Source: Micrococcales bacterium
GTDB lineage: Bacteria; Actinomycetota; Actinomycetes; S36-B12; UBA10799
Length of the DNA: 64,000 nt
Direction: 5' to 3'
NCBI GenBank assembly: GCA_016703125.1
Contig: JADJCR010000002.1
Coordinates: 434,001-498,000 of the forward strand
Every line of letters begins with the position of its first letter. Position 1 is the first letter of the stretch. The notes beneath the pieces were generated by a model. The model made no database searches, was not told where the DNA came from, and saw nothing but the letters and a program-made list of their open reading frames with translations. Of this stretch, positions 1 through 8,534 are shown in pieces. The translations under genes were made by a program, and so were the position numbers.

Positions 1-316
1 ACCGGCTGGCCGCCCACTTCGGGGTGGACCCGAGGACGTAGAGGATCTCCGATGCCCCAGCGCGCTCGGCGGCGGCCACGGCGTTGTCCAGCGCGGCCCA
101 GTCGTAGGTGCCCTTCGTGGGCTGGATCTGATCCCAGCGCACGCCGGCATCCCACAGCCGTACCGCGGAGACGCTCACCCCGGGGGTCGCACCGGCACCC
201 AGTGCCGCCACATGCAGGCCGAACTGCTCCGGACCGATCGTCTTGGCGGCGGCGGTCCCCGGCACTGACATCACACCGACGGCCACCACTGCAGGCAGCA
301 CAGCCCAACGGATCAT
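1..316 (-). CDS. Secreted clan-A glycoside hydrolase-like protein, 3' part beyond window edge
   Basis: Only the N-terminal ~105 residues are present; the gene runs off the left edge. It starts at ATG 316-314 with a GGGAGG ribosome binding site seven bases upstream. A short signal peptide (residues ~1-24) is followed by sequence clearly paralogous to the next gene upstream: both share VRLWD.GVRWDQ, a YDW motif and a YVLGSTP strand. The relation implies an (alpha/beta)8 glycosidase of the GH39-like kind, but the catalytic glutamates lie outside the window. It follows the paralogous gene by 21 bp on the same strand, so it is probably the last or a late gene of a DUF4012-hydrolase-hydrolase operon. 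Substrate unknown. Confidence 0.75.
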   Translation of the reverse strand, partial: MIRWAVLPAVVAVGVMSVPGTAAAKTIGPEQFGLHVAALGAGATPGVSVSAVRLWDAGVRWDQIQPTKGTYDWAALDNAVAAAERAGASEILYVLGSTPKWAASR

Positions 317-337
317 CGATTCGCCTCCCATGAGTTG

Positions 338-1642
338 TTATGGAACCAGCAGGACCGGCGCCTGCTTGACGCGGACCTGTCGGTTCTTGATGCGTTCACA
401 GCTCCCGTCCAGCGAGCAGACCTCACGGACGTCGAACCGCGAACGCGGCAATGTCACTGTCCGCGTCTTCTTCAGCGGCGCGTACAGGATGTACTGCTTC
501 TGCCCCGATCGCTTCAGCGAGCACACCGTCACCCGTTGGTCCGAGCACGTCCCCCACTTCGCACCGGACAGCCAGCCCTGGACGGTGAAGAAGGCCTGAC
601 CGGGCGGTAGCACGTTCCCGGAGACCTCCTGAGTCGTGCTGATCCCCATGACCTGCGACTCCCACGAGTACCAGAAGACCTTGGTGATGTCGTAGCGCAG
701 GCTGTCCACGAAGGTCCGCCCGAGGTACGCCGCCCCCACCTTGGGCTTGAAGACCTCCTCGGGATGACCGTTGTCACGGCGGTTGCCGTAGTTGACCTCG
801 GTGTCCCAGATCGGCACCCGGGAAAGCCCGACCTTGTCGACGACCACGCGGGCCATCTCCAGTCCCTCCAACCGGTCGGTGGGGTTACCCCCACCGGGGC
901 CGCTCAGCGTCCAGGGGTACAGGTGCACACTGATGGCGTCGAGCTTCACCTTGCGGTTACGGATGGAGCGCAGGTAGCGGTAGAAGAAGCTCTCCGTGGC
1001 GAACTTCTTGCCCTGGATGACCGTGCTCGAGGCGCTGACGATCTGCGCCTTCGGGTCGATGGCGCGGATCTCGTCGGCCGCGATGTCGGTCATGAGGGCC
1101 ATGCGCTTCCAGTGCGCGGTGCGTTCCGGTGCCCAGAAGGATGCGAGGTTGGCCTCGTTCCAGATCTGGTAACTGGTGATCCGGCCCTGGTAGCGGGTGG
1201 CCACCGCGCGCACCCAGTCCCGCCAGTAGCTCAGCTTCGCCGGCTCCGAGGCGGTCCCGCCGCCGTAGTAGTACGTGTCGGGCCGGATGTACTTCGCGGC
1301 CCAGTCGGGGGTGGAGCCGAGCACGTACATGATCTCGCGGGCGCCGGCGTCTTCAGCGGTGGCCACCGCGGTGTCGAGCCGGTCCCAGTCGTACTCGCCC
1401 TGCGCCTTCTCGACCTGGTCCCAACGCACGCCGGTGTCCCACAGTCGCACTCCGCCGAGCGGGCCCGGGAACTCCTTGCCCGCGCTCAGGGTCGACACGT
1501 GCATGCCGAAGATGCCGCGATCGATCTTGCTCCACGAGGACGTGGGCGGTGGCGTCACGGGCTGGGGGACCGCCTGTGCAGGGGCAGTGCTGAGGAGGGC
1601 GGCGGCCGCGAGGGCGGTGGCCGCGAGCAGGCGTGCGCTCAT
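338..1642 (-). CDS. Secreted clan-A glycoside hydrolase (GH39-like TIM barrel)
   Basis: The 434-residue product has a signal peptide (residues ~1-24, Ala-rich core ending AQA) and a single TIM-barrel hydrolase domain. WNEAN at residues 161-165 offers Glu163 as acid/base and IWDTEVNYG offers Glu282 as nucleophile, the strand-4/strand-7 arrangement typical of clan GH-A. Family knowledge suggests an exported glycosidase acting on a polysaccharide; the substrate is not predictable from sequence. Its ATG overlaps the stop of the DUF4012 gene (ATGA, 1639-1642), so the two are translationally coupled, and a paralogue follows 21 bp downstream. An association with cell-envelope or exopolysaccharide turnover is inferred. 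Confidence 0.8.
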   Translation of the reverse strand: MSARLLAATALAAAALLSTAPAQAVPQPVTPPPTSSWSKIDRGIFGMHVSTLSAGKEFPGPLGGVRLWDTGVRWDQVEKAQGEYDWDRLDTAVATAEDAGAREIMYVLGSTPDWAAKYIRPDTYYYGGGTASEPAKLSYWRDWVRAVATRYQGRITSYQIWNEANLASFWAPERTAHWKRMALMTDIAADEIRAIDPKAQIVSASSTVIQGKKFATESFFYRYLRSIRNRKVKLDAISVHLYPWTLSGPGGGNPTDRLEGLEMARVVVDKVGLSRVPIWDTEVNYGNRRDNGHPEEVFKPKVGAAYLGRTFVDSLRYDITKVFWYSWESQVMGISTTQEVSGNVLPPGQAFFTVQGWLSGAKWGTCSDQRVTVCSLKRSGQKQYILYAPLKKTRTVTLPRSRFDVREVCSLDGSCERIKNRQVRVKQAPVLLVP

Positions 1643-3519
1643 CGGACCCCGTATCCGAGGGCGACGACCGTCGGGCGGGTCACGGGGAAGCGGGTGTGCG
1701 CGGTGTCACCGTCCACAGTCCATTCCCCTTCCAGCGGTTGCGGAGCCGACGGGCCGTACACATTCACCGTGAGGTCCACGCCGTTCGTCGTCAACTGATG
1801 TTCGACGCCTGCACGGTATTCCAGGTTCCCATCCCTCCCAAACGTGCCGTCCGGTAAACGGTAGGACACGGTGGTGTAGCTGCTCTCACCGGGCGGGATC
1901 CAGCGCCCGACCCGAACGGCTTTGCGGCCATCGGTGTCCGTGAAGACCCTTGAGTCCTGCTTGATGTCGCCTGGGTTCGCCGCGATCTTGACGTCCTGGG
2001 CGTCGTCCGGGAGGAAGACGATGTTCCAGTGGAAGGCCCAACGGGTCGTGTAGCCGATGCGGTCCTCCAGTGGGCTGCCGCCCTCGGCCGGCGCGGCGTT
2101 GGTCACCTTCGCCGTCTGGACGATCCGCGCGGATCCGTTCCGGTCGAGGTGGACGTCGTGGATCACGCGGCGGGTCTGGAAGATGTCCACCTTCGAGGAG
2201 TTCTGGTTCTGGGTGAAGAAGGCGATCCGGTCGGGCTCGGGCGGGGGCTGGGCGCCATCGGCCTGGGCCTCCCGCAGAGCCTCGGCGAGACGGTTGTTGG
2301 AGAGATGGACCCGGACGTGATGGCCCGGTGCGGTGGCGAAGATCGCTCGCCCGACAGTCAGTGCCCCGGTCCCGCTCTGGATCCGTGCCAGCATCTCGTC
2401 GATGAGCTGCTGGTTGACCGCCTTGCGCTGCTGCTGGGCCGCCGCATCCTCGTTGTAGCCCTCGAAGAACAGCTTCTGGACGAGATTGTCGGCCGTGATC
2501 TGGCCGTACAGCTCGGTCTGGATCGGCCCGGTGGCGCTAACGGCTGCTGCGAGTGCCTCCGGATCCAGCGAGATCACCCCGTCCACCGGCCGGTTACCGG
2601 TGGCCACCCACGAGCGCATCATGTTCTCGCCGGTGATCCGGTAGTCCTGGTGCAGGTTCGACCAGGCGAACCCGTCCCTGGCGTTCGTCTCGGCGTAGTA
2701 CGGTCCGCGCGACACCGGATCCCATGGGAAGGCGGGGTTCGTGAAGTCGGGACTGACCGGGCCCTTCTCGAGCACCTCCATCTTCCCCTTGTCGAACCGC
2801 ACCACGGCGGTACTGAGCGCGGCACCGCCGCCGGGGAACAGCTCGCCGGCGTTGTGGAAGACGACGAGGTAGGTGGCGGGCTTGTCCTCGCCGAGCAGAG
2901 TGGGCAGGTCGGGGAGGATCTCCTCGTAGATGGCCAGGCCCCTCTGGATGCCGGCCACCTCGGCTCCGGCCTCATCGACGTACTGACGAAGCATGGGGGA
3001 CACGCCGGCGGGCACCTGCCGCAGTGTCTGGTCGGCCTGCGTGAGGATCGCGTCGATCTGGTCGATCTGGGGCTGGATCTGCTGCAGGGCGGCGACGTTG
3101 ATCGTGCCGTTCGCGAAGGCGGCCTGCCCGAGTCCGTCGCTGCCGGAGAGCCGGGCGTAGACGTCGTTGGTGACCGAGGCTGCGTCCAACACCTCCTGGG
3201 CGGCTGCCATGAACGTCGACACCCCATCCAGGTTCGTACGGAAGTAGGGCACGGCCTTCAGCGCGGAGATGGGCGGCGAGTTCACCGCATCCTGGACGGC
3301 TGCGGTGTCGCCGTGGGCGGACTCGATGGACGCCGCTGCAGCCTGCGGGTCACCGGCTGCGATCTGGTCGGTCATGGCCTGTAGCGCCGAGTTGGCCTGT
3401 TTGGCGTGCCAGCCGACGAGAACCAGGCTGCCGACGAACCACAGCGCCGCGACCGCCGCCACCAGCAGGATCCACGTCCGCGGCCGCCGCCAACGCGTCC
3501 GTGCACTCGAATCGGTCAC
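1639..3519 (-). CDS. DUF4012 domain membrane-anchored protein
   Basis: The 626-residue product has an Arg-rich cytoplasmic N-terminus and one membrane helix (residues ~15-35), with the rest predicted outside the cell. The extracellular part matches the DUF4012 family pattern, including the conserved stretch around PATYLVVFHNAGELFPGGG. The function of DUF4012 is not established; members often sit near polysaccharide export or glycosyltransferase genes in Gram-positive bacteria. The start is GTG 3519 with AGGAG four bases upstream. It is the first gene of the operon and overlaps the downstream hydrolase by 4 bp, so a role with the two secreted hydrolases is a reasonable inference. Confidence 0.8.
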   Translation of the reverse strand: MTDSSARTRWRRPRTWILLVAAVAALWFVGSLVLVGWHAKQANSALQAMTDQIAAGDPQAAAASIESAHGDTAAVQDAVNSPPISALKAVPYFRTNLDGVSTFMAAAQEVLDAASVTNDVYARLSGSDGLGQAAFANGTINVAALQQIQPQIDQIDAILTQADQTLRQVPAGVSPMLRQYVDEAGAEVAGIQRGLAIYEEILPDLPTLLGEDKPATYLVVFHNAGELFPGGGAALSTAVVRFDKGKMEVLEKGPVSPDFTNPAFPWDPVSRGPYYAETNARDGFAWSNLHQDYRITGENMMRSWVATGNRPVDGVISLDPEALAAAVSATGPIQTELYGQITADNLVQKLFFEGYNEDAAAQQQRKAVNQQLIDEMLARIQSGTGALTVGRAIFATAPGHHVRVHLSNNRLAEALREAQADGAQPPPEPDRIAFFTQNQNSSKVDIFQTRRVIHDVHLDRNGSARIVQTAKVTNAAPAEGGSPLEDRIGYTTRWAFHWNIVFLPDDAQDVKIAANPGDIKQDSRVFTDTDGRKAVRVGRWIPPGESSYTTVSYRLPDGTFGRDGNLEYRAGVEHQLTTNGVDLTVNVYGPSAPQPLEGEWTVDGDTAHTRFPVTRPTVVALGYGVR

Positions 3520-3770
3520 GACGCTCCTCTTGGCCTCTCCTAGAAACGACGGCGGATGCGCCGTGGCGGTTCCCTGCTTCGATGATACGGGCGGGGGGTC
3601 AGGCGGCCAGGTGACTGCCGCAGGGTCCGGGCTTGGTCAAACCCGCCAGCGTGCGCGGTTCTGCAAGGCGTGGTGATGCGGATGCCGGGGTGTGTTCCAA
3701 CCGGGTTGTTTCGCTCCCGGATGGAGGGTTCTCTCCGGCCTGGGGCAAACCGCCGGTGGGAACCCTGACA

Positions 3771-3796
3771 AACAGAAACCCTCCCCGGAGGGAGGG
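3771..3796 (-). terminator. Intrinsic terminator of tRNA-Leu
   Basis: On the minus strand, just after the tRNA CCA end, a perfect stem CCCTCCC-TCCG-GGGAGGG (7 bp, 4-nt loop) is followed by a T-rich run (TTTCTGTTTG). It is placed to end the tRNA transcript. The rest of the gap (3520-3770) shows no coding signal. Confidence 0.75.
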
Positions 3797-3801
3797 CTCA
3801 C

Positions 3802-3888
3802 TGGTGCGCGAGGGGGGAGTTGAACCCCCACGCCCTTGCGGGCACACGGACCTGAACCGTGCGCGTCTGCCTATTCCGCCACCCGCGC
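3802..3888 (-). tRNA. tRNA-Leu (CAG anticodon)
   Basis: Read on the minus strand this folds as a class II tRNA. The acceptor arm GCGCGGG pairs with CTCGCGC, the anticodon stem CACGG/CCGTG encloses loop TTCAGGT (anticodon CAG), a long variable arm CCCGCAAGGG follows, the T-loop is GTTCAACTC, and the CCA end is encoded. It decodes CUG, an abundant leucine codon in this GC-rich genome. An intrinsic terminator follows. No integrase or duplicated tRNA end was seen next to it. Confidence 0.97.
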
Positions 3889-3904
3889 GCCCCTCAAGGG
3901 TACA

Positions 3905-4255
3905 TCAGGGCTCAGGACGGTAGTTGATGTGCATCCGCAGCGGTTCCAGTGGCAGCGCCTGCGGTTCCTCGGCCAGTATCCCGGACAACTCGGACACCAG
4001 TTCGGCGAAGGGCTGCGAGGCGCGGTGCTGGTCCTGGCCCTCCGGGCTGGCGAACCACTCGAAGAGCCACACCGCATTGGCCTCCTGCGGGTCCAGGCAC
4101 ATGACGAAGGCCTCAGTCTGCGGTTCAGCGTCCGCCAGCGCGTCGGCGTAGCGATGCAGTGCGTCCAGCAATGCGGGCCTGCCGCCGGGCTGGGCCAGCA
4201 GGCGGACCATCAGGCCCTGCCGTCCGGGCAGCAGGTCCTGGAGAGGATGACTCAC
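3905..4255 (-). CDS. Antibiotic biosynthesis monooxygenase (ABM)-like small protein
   Basis: The 116-residue protein fits the dimeric alpha/beta-barrel ABM superfamily. It has an N-terminal strand (GLMVRLLAQPG), a helix (RPALLDALHRYADAL), a strand EAFVMCLDP, the typical VWLFEWFASPEGQDQHRASQPF segment, and a C-terminal helix and strand. Family members include quinol monooxygenases and heme-degrading or stress proteins, but many have no known substrate, so the reaction cannot be assigned. It lies alone, 32 bp downstream of the subtilase gene on the same strand and just before the tRNA. Confidence 0.7.
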   Translation of the reverse strand: MSHPLQDLLPGRQGLMVRLLAQPGGRPALLDALHRYADALADAEPQTEAFVMCLDPQEANAVWLFEWFASPEGQDQHRASQPFAELVSELSGILAEEPQALPLEPLRMHINYRPEP

Positions 4256-4287
4256 GGGGGGAGCCTAACCCGTGGCCGGCATCGAGG

Positions 4288-6240
4288 TCAGAGCTCGCGG
4301 GCCGCCGGACCGTGCCAGAGGTCGGCCGGGGCGAACACCCGCAGGTTGCCGGCCTTGCCCGGGAACGAGTACTTGCCGGCGCGCGAGGTCTGGGTCGTGT
4401 CGATCGTCTTCCAGCCCTTGCCGGCCTTGCGCTGCAACTGCACTTCACTGGCGACTTTGCTCGGGCTCACCCGGCCGGTGATGCGACCCTTGCGAGCGGC
4501 GCTGACGCTGGTGCCGATCCACTGCGATTCCCTGGGGCTAGCGGCGTTCCAGAACCCGGGGGCGAGCAGCGTGAACTGGTAGTGGAAGGACCACCGCAGA
4601 TCGCGTACCAGGTAGGTCTCCGGCCCGTCGGCGCTCGGGATGAACTTGCGGATCTTCTCCGCGCGGCCACCCTGCTGGGTGGTCACCTGCAGCGGCCAGC
4701 CGCCGATGTACCCGAAGGTCGGAAGGCGCAGGCCGACCTGCACCTTCTGCCGGCTGTTACGCGGCACGCTGCGGGACTTGGTGAGTGTCCAGTTCAACGG
4801 CCGAACGGTCGCGATGGCCCGTGACTGCCCGGTCGGGCCCTGGGTGAACACGGCGAACGAGTAGGCCTTGTTCGGGTCCTTGCCCGGGACCTCCACGGTG
4901 ACCGGCTGGCCGGCACCAGCACCCTCCCCCACCCGGCTGCCGCCGTAGATGCCAACGGGTGCCTTGATGCCCTTCTTGAACTGCACGATGTAACTGGTGC
5001 CTGCGGCGGGAGTGAACGTCACCCGCGCGGTGCCGCCGGAGCCGCTGGCGGCGATGTCGCGGGGCATGCCCGGGGCCCGGCCCGCCCCGATCTGCTCCAG
5101 CAGCGCGGCCGGATCGATGATGCCCGCACCGGTGTCCGGGTCGGAGCCGGTCGCGCCCACGTCGCGCGCGGTCGCGGCGATCTGCTGGGCCAGGGGCTCG
5201 CCGCCCGCGCCGGGCGAGTAGCTCATCGCCAAGGCGGCCACGGCACTGGCGTAGGCGGTGGCCATCGAGGTCCCGGAGGTCCAGAAGTACGGGCGCTTGG
5301 TGTACGTCGAGAGGATGCCCTGGCCGGGGGCGGCCACATCGATATGCGGACCCCTGTTGGAGAACGAGGCCCGTTTGTTGTCGAAGTCGGTGGCGCCCAC
5401 GCCGAGCACGCCGGGGTACCCGGCCGGGTACATGACCAGCCGCGCGCCCTCGTTGCCGCCGGCTGCGACCAGGGTGACCCCGGCGCCGCGGGCGTAGTCG
5501 ATGGCCTCGGATTCCACCCGGTTGGTGGAGTCCGCCCCGAACGACATGTTGATGACGTCGGCACCGTTGTCAACGGCCCAGATGATCCCGCGGGCGATGT
5601 CGTCGGAGTCCCCAACCCCGTCGCCGTCGAGCACCTTGACGGGCAGGATGCGCGCGCCCGGGGCCAGGCCGGTGATGCCCGAGCCGTTGGCCTTGCCCGC
5701 GATCATGCCCGCGAGGAACGTCCCGTGCCCGTTGTTGTCCGAACGCGCCCCAGGCTTACCGGTGATCGCGTTGAAGCCCTTGGCCACCTTCCCTTTCAGG
5801 TCGGGGTGGGAGGCTTTCACGCCGGTGTCCAGGACGGCCACGGTGATCCCGTAGCCCGTGGTCCGCGCCCACAGGTCCTCAGCCTGCAGCCGGCTCAGTC
5901 CCCACTGCAGGTCGCGGCCCTTGTCCTGTGTCGGCAGGGCCATGGCGTAGCGCGTGCGCGGGGTGTCGACGGCCAGCACGGTGTCGCCTGCGGTCTGTTC
6001 GGCCAGGGCGACCGGGTCCGGCGCCGTGGTCACCTGGACTGAACCGTCGTCGGTGCGCACCAGGGCGGAGACCTCGTCGGTGACGGCCGGAGCGGTGGCG
6101 GGGACGTCGGGTCCCAGGGTGGGGACCTCCACCGTCGGGTCGATCGGTGCCGGCTGCGCGTCGTCGGCCAGCGCGGGGGACAGTGGCGCAAGCAGCAGTG
6201 CCGCAGCCACGAGGCCCACAGCAAATCGGCGTTGTGTCAC
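4288..6240 (-). CDS. Secreted subtilisin-like serine protease (peptidase S8)
   Basis: The 650-residue product has a signal peptide (residues 1-25, ALA cut site), a propeptide-like region to ~110 and an S8 catalytic domain at ~115-385. The triad is visible: Asp138 in VAVLDTGV, His172 in NNGHGTF and Ser325 in SGTSMAT, with oxyanion Asn263 in AAGGNEG. The C-terminal ~260 residues look like two beta-rich modules, one fibronectin III-like and one SCP/beta-sandwich-like, with no anchor motif, so the enzyme is probably released or held non-covalently at the cell surface. A short ABM-like gene follows. Substrate unknown. Confidence 0.92.
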   Translation of the reverse strand: MTQRRFAVGLVAAALLLAPLSPALADDAQPAPIDPTVEVPTLGPDVPATAPAVTDEVSALVRTDDGSVQVTTAPDPVALAEQTAGDTVLAVDTPRTRYAMALPTQDKGRDLQWGLSRLQAEDLWARTTGYGITVAVLDTGVKASHPDLKGKVAKGFNAITGKPGARSDNNGHGTFLAGMIAGKANGSGITGLAPGARILPVKVLDGDGVGDSDDIARGIIWAVDNGADVINMSFGADSTNRVESEAIDYARGAGVTLVAAGGNEGARLVMYPAGYPGVLGVGATDFDNKRASFSNRGPHIDVAAPGQGILSTYTKRPYFWTSGTSMATAYASAVAALAMSYSPGAGGEPLAQQIAATARDVGATGSDPDTGAGIIDPAALLEQIGAGRAPGMPRDIAASGSGGTARVTFTPAAGTSYIVQFKKGIKAPVGIYGGSRVGEGAGAGQPVTVEVPGKDPNKAYSFAVFTQGPTGQSRAIATVRPLNWTLTKSRSVPRNSRQKVQVGLRLPTFGYIGGWPLQVTTQQGGRAEKIRKFIPSADGPETYLVRDLRWSFHYQFTLLAPGFWNAASPRESQWIGTSVSAARKGRITGRVSPSKVASEVQLQRKAGKGWKTIDTTQTSRAGKYSFPGKAGNLRVFAPADLWHGPAAREL

Positions 6241-6396
6241 GTGTCACCCTTCCTCATCACTCACCATAGGACGTCGGCCACCGGCCGCGCGGTTCCGCCG
6301 TGGGTGCCACCGGCGTTGTGCCCGGTGCTGGGCGCCAGCAAACTGGTGGTGCCGGTTCGCTCGCGTCGGGGCGACCCCACAGGCCACTATCGGGGT

Positions 6397-7281
6397 ATGC
6401 CGGAACTGCCGGAGGTGCAGGGGCTCGCCGACGCCATCGGGGAGCAGTTCACCGGGCACTGGGTGGCCCGCGCGGAACTCGGGAGCCTCTCAGCGCTCAA
6501 GACCTACGACCCACCGCTGGCAGCGCTGGCCGACGCCACTCTGCTGGGCACCGGGCGGCGCGGCAAGTTCCTCGTCCTGGACTTCGCGGACTCCGCCGGG
6601 GAGCCGTTCCATGTCGTCGTCCACCTGTCGCGCGCCGGCTGGATCCACTGGCGGACCTCCGAGCGCCTCGCGCCGCTGCGCCCGGGCAAAGGGCCGGTGG
6701 CACTGCGCCTGACGTGGCGAGACGACTCCGGGTCGACATCGGTGCTGGACGTGACGGAGGCGGGCACGCAGAAGCGCCTGGCGATCCACCTGGTGCGCGA
6801 CCTCGGCGAGGTGCCGGGGCTCGGCAAGCTCGGCCCCGACGCGCTCGCGGTGAACCGTGCGGACCTCGCAGCCATCCTGCAAGCGCAGGGGAAGCGGCAG
6901 TTGAAGACCGTTCTGCGCGAGCAGTCCGTGATCAGCGGGATCGGCAACGCCTACAGCGACGAGATCCTGCATGCCGCGCGACTGTCGCCCTATGCGCAGG
7001 CCGACTCCCTGACCGACGCGCAACTCGACGCGCTGCACACCGCGATCGGGGAGGTCCTCAGCGAGGCCCTGGCCAGGGCTCGGGCGGCGGACCTGGGGCG
7101 CATCAAGGCCGAGAAGCACGCTGGCCTGCGCGTTCATGACCGCACCGGAGAGCCCTGCGACGTGTGCGGTACATCGATCGCCCAGGTGCGACTGGCGGAC
7201 AGCTCGTTCCAGTACTGTCCGACGTGTCAGACCGGCGGCAAGCCCCTGGCCGATCGAAGGATGTCGAGGTTGTTGAAGTGA
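6397..7281 (+). CDS. Formamidopyrimidine-DNA glycosylase family protein (Fpg/Nei)
   Basis: The 294-residue protein begins MPELPEVQ, so Pro2 is the expected Schiff-base nucleophile and Glu3 the partner acid. Lys57 (GRRGKFL) matches the conserved beta-clamp lysine. The H2TH region includes SVISGIGNAYSDEIL, and a C-terminal CxxC...CxxC zinc finger is complete (CDVC and CPTC). The family excises oxidised bases such as 8-oxoguanine and nicks the strand. Fpg versus Nei subtype is uncertain. The start is ATG 6397, where a CACTAT -10-like box lies six bases upstream and no ribosome site is seen, suggesting a leaderless mRNA. Its stop overlaps the next start (GTGA). Confidence 0.88.
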   Translation: MPELPEVQGLADAIGEQFTGHWVARAELGSLSALKTYDPPLAALADATLLGTGRRGKFLVLDFADSAGEPFHVVVHLSRAGWIHWRTSERLAPLRPGKGPVALRLTWRDDSGSTSVLDVTEAGTQKRLAIHLVRDLGEVPGLGKLGPDALAVNRADLAAILQAQGKRQLKTVLREQSVISGIGNAYSDEILHAARLSPYAQADSLTDAQLDALHTAIGEVLSEALARARAADLGRIKAEKHAGLRVHDRTGEPCDVCGTSIAQVRLADSSFQYCPTCQTGGKPLADRRMSRLLK

Positions 7282-8534
7282 CCGAACTGGCGACGCTGGT
7301 GGGGGCCGACCACGTGCTCACCGACGCGGGGGTGCGACAGGGCTACGAGACCGACTGGACCGGCCGGTTCTCCGGCTCCTGCGAGGCGGTGGTGCGACCG
7401 GCGGACACCGCGGAGGTTGCGGCTGTGCTGCAGTGGGCGGCCCAGAACGGCCGCGCCGTACACGTGCAGGGCGGCAACACCGGTCTGGTCGGGGGTTCGG
7501 TGCCGGTCGGTACCGACCAGCGCCCGGTGATCATCCTGGCCACCACCCGATTGCGCACCCCGATGGAGGTACGGGGCCGCAGCGCAGTGGTGGGCGCCGG
7601 GGTCACGCTGGGGGAGGTCCAGCAGGTCGCCGCGCAGCATGGGCTGGTGTACGGCGTGGACCTCGCGGCGCGCGACTCCGCGACGATCGGCGGCACGGTG
7701 GCGACCAACGCCGGAGGCATCCGTGTCTGCAAGTACGGGATGACCCGCTCCCAGGTCGAGGGGGTGGAGGCGGTGCTGGCCGACGGGACCGTCGTTCGCC
7801 GCATGAGTGGGCTGGCCAAGGACAACACCGGGTTCGACCTCGGCGGGCTGCTCACGGGCAGCGAAGGGACGCTGGGGGTCATCACCGCGGTGCGAGTGCG
7901 CCTGCACGACCCCGCGGAGGAGTCGGTGGTGGCCGTGTTCGGCGTCGACAGCCTCGCCGAGGCCCTCGAGCATGCACGGGCACAGGGCGGTGGCCTGCAG
8001 GCCGCGGAGGTTGTGGACCAGCGGGCGTGGCGGCATGCGGGGGGACCGGACACCGGCGACCACCCCTGGGTGCTGCTGCTCGAGGCGGACATCGAGACTG
8101 CCGAGTTGCCGGATGAGGCCCTGGTGGCCACGGAGGGTCCGGATCGGGCCCGGCTGTGGAACTTCCGGGAGTCGCAGTCCGAAGTCGCCCATCAGATGGG
8201 GGTGCAGCAGAAGGTCGATCTCGCCGTACCGCTGGAGCGACTCGACGAGTTCACCGCTGAGGTGCGCGCCGCTCACGACTGCACGATCTTCGGGCACGTC
8301 GCCGACGGGTCCCTGCACGTGGAGTTGTTCGACACCGGGGAGGACGAGGTGCTCGACATCGTGGTGAGGCTCGGTGGAGCAGTCTCGGCGGAACACGGTG
8401 TGGGCCGGGTGAAGACCGCTGCGGTGGTGCACGACCGGGGGGAGGCGGACATGGCGGCCATGTGGGCCATCAAATCCGCGCTCGACCCGCAGGGGGTGCT
8501 CAACCCTGGCGTGCTCTTCGCGGCGGGCCGCTGA
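7278..8534 (+). CDS. FAD-binding oxidase, GlcD/D-2-hydroxyacid dehydrogenase family
   Basis: The 418-residue protein has an N-terminal PCMH-type FAD-binding domain (GGNTGLVGGSVP and the segment TIGGTVATNAGG) and a C-terminal FAD-oxidase domain with HVADGSLHVELF and AEHGVGRVK. This architecture belongs to the GlcD / D-lactate / D-2-hydroxyglutarate dehydrogenase group, which oxidises a D-2-hydroxyacid and passes electrons to a carrier. The exact substrate is not predictable. The GTG start at 7278 overlaps the upstream stop by 4 bp and the gene overlaps the next by one base, so the three plus-strand genes form one operon. Confidence 0.85.
   Translation: MTELATLVGADHVLTDAGVRQGYETDWTGRFSGSCEAVVRPADTAEVAAVLQWAAQNGRAVHVQGGNTGLVGGSVPVGTDQRPVIILATTRLRTPMEVRGRSAVVGAGVTLGEVQQVAAQHGLVYGVDLAARDSATIGGTVATNAGGIRVCKYGMTRSQVEGVEAVLADGTVVRRMSGLAKDNTGFDLGGLLTGSEGTLGVITAVRVRLHDPAEESVVAVFGVDSLAEALEHARAQGGGLQAAEVVDQRAWRHAGGPDTGDHPWVLLLEADIETAELPDEALVATEGPDRARLWNFRESQSEVAHQMGVQQKVDLAVPLERLDEFTAEVRAAHDCTIFGHVADGSLHVELFDTGEDEVLDIVVRLGGAVSAEHGVGRVKTAAVVHDRGEADMAAMWAIKSALDPQGVLNPGVLFAAGR

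Noticed and set aside
764..1798. Long plus-strand open frame over the glycosidase and DUF4012 genes
   Set aside because: It lies antisense to well-supported genes, has Arg/Gly/His-rich off-frame composition and no recognisable domain.
3802..3888. tRNA-Leu as an integration (att) site
   Set aside because: No integrase, no duplicated tRNA 3' segment and no change in gene character on either side.
6232..6396. N-terminal extension of the Fpg-like protein
   Set aside because: The catalytic Pro must follow the initiator Met, so MPELPEV at 6397 is the true start.
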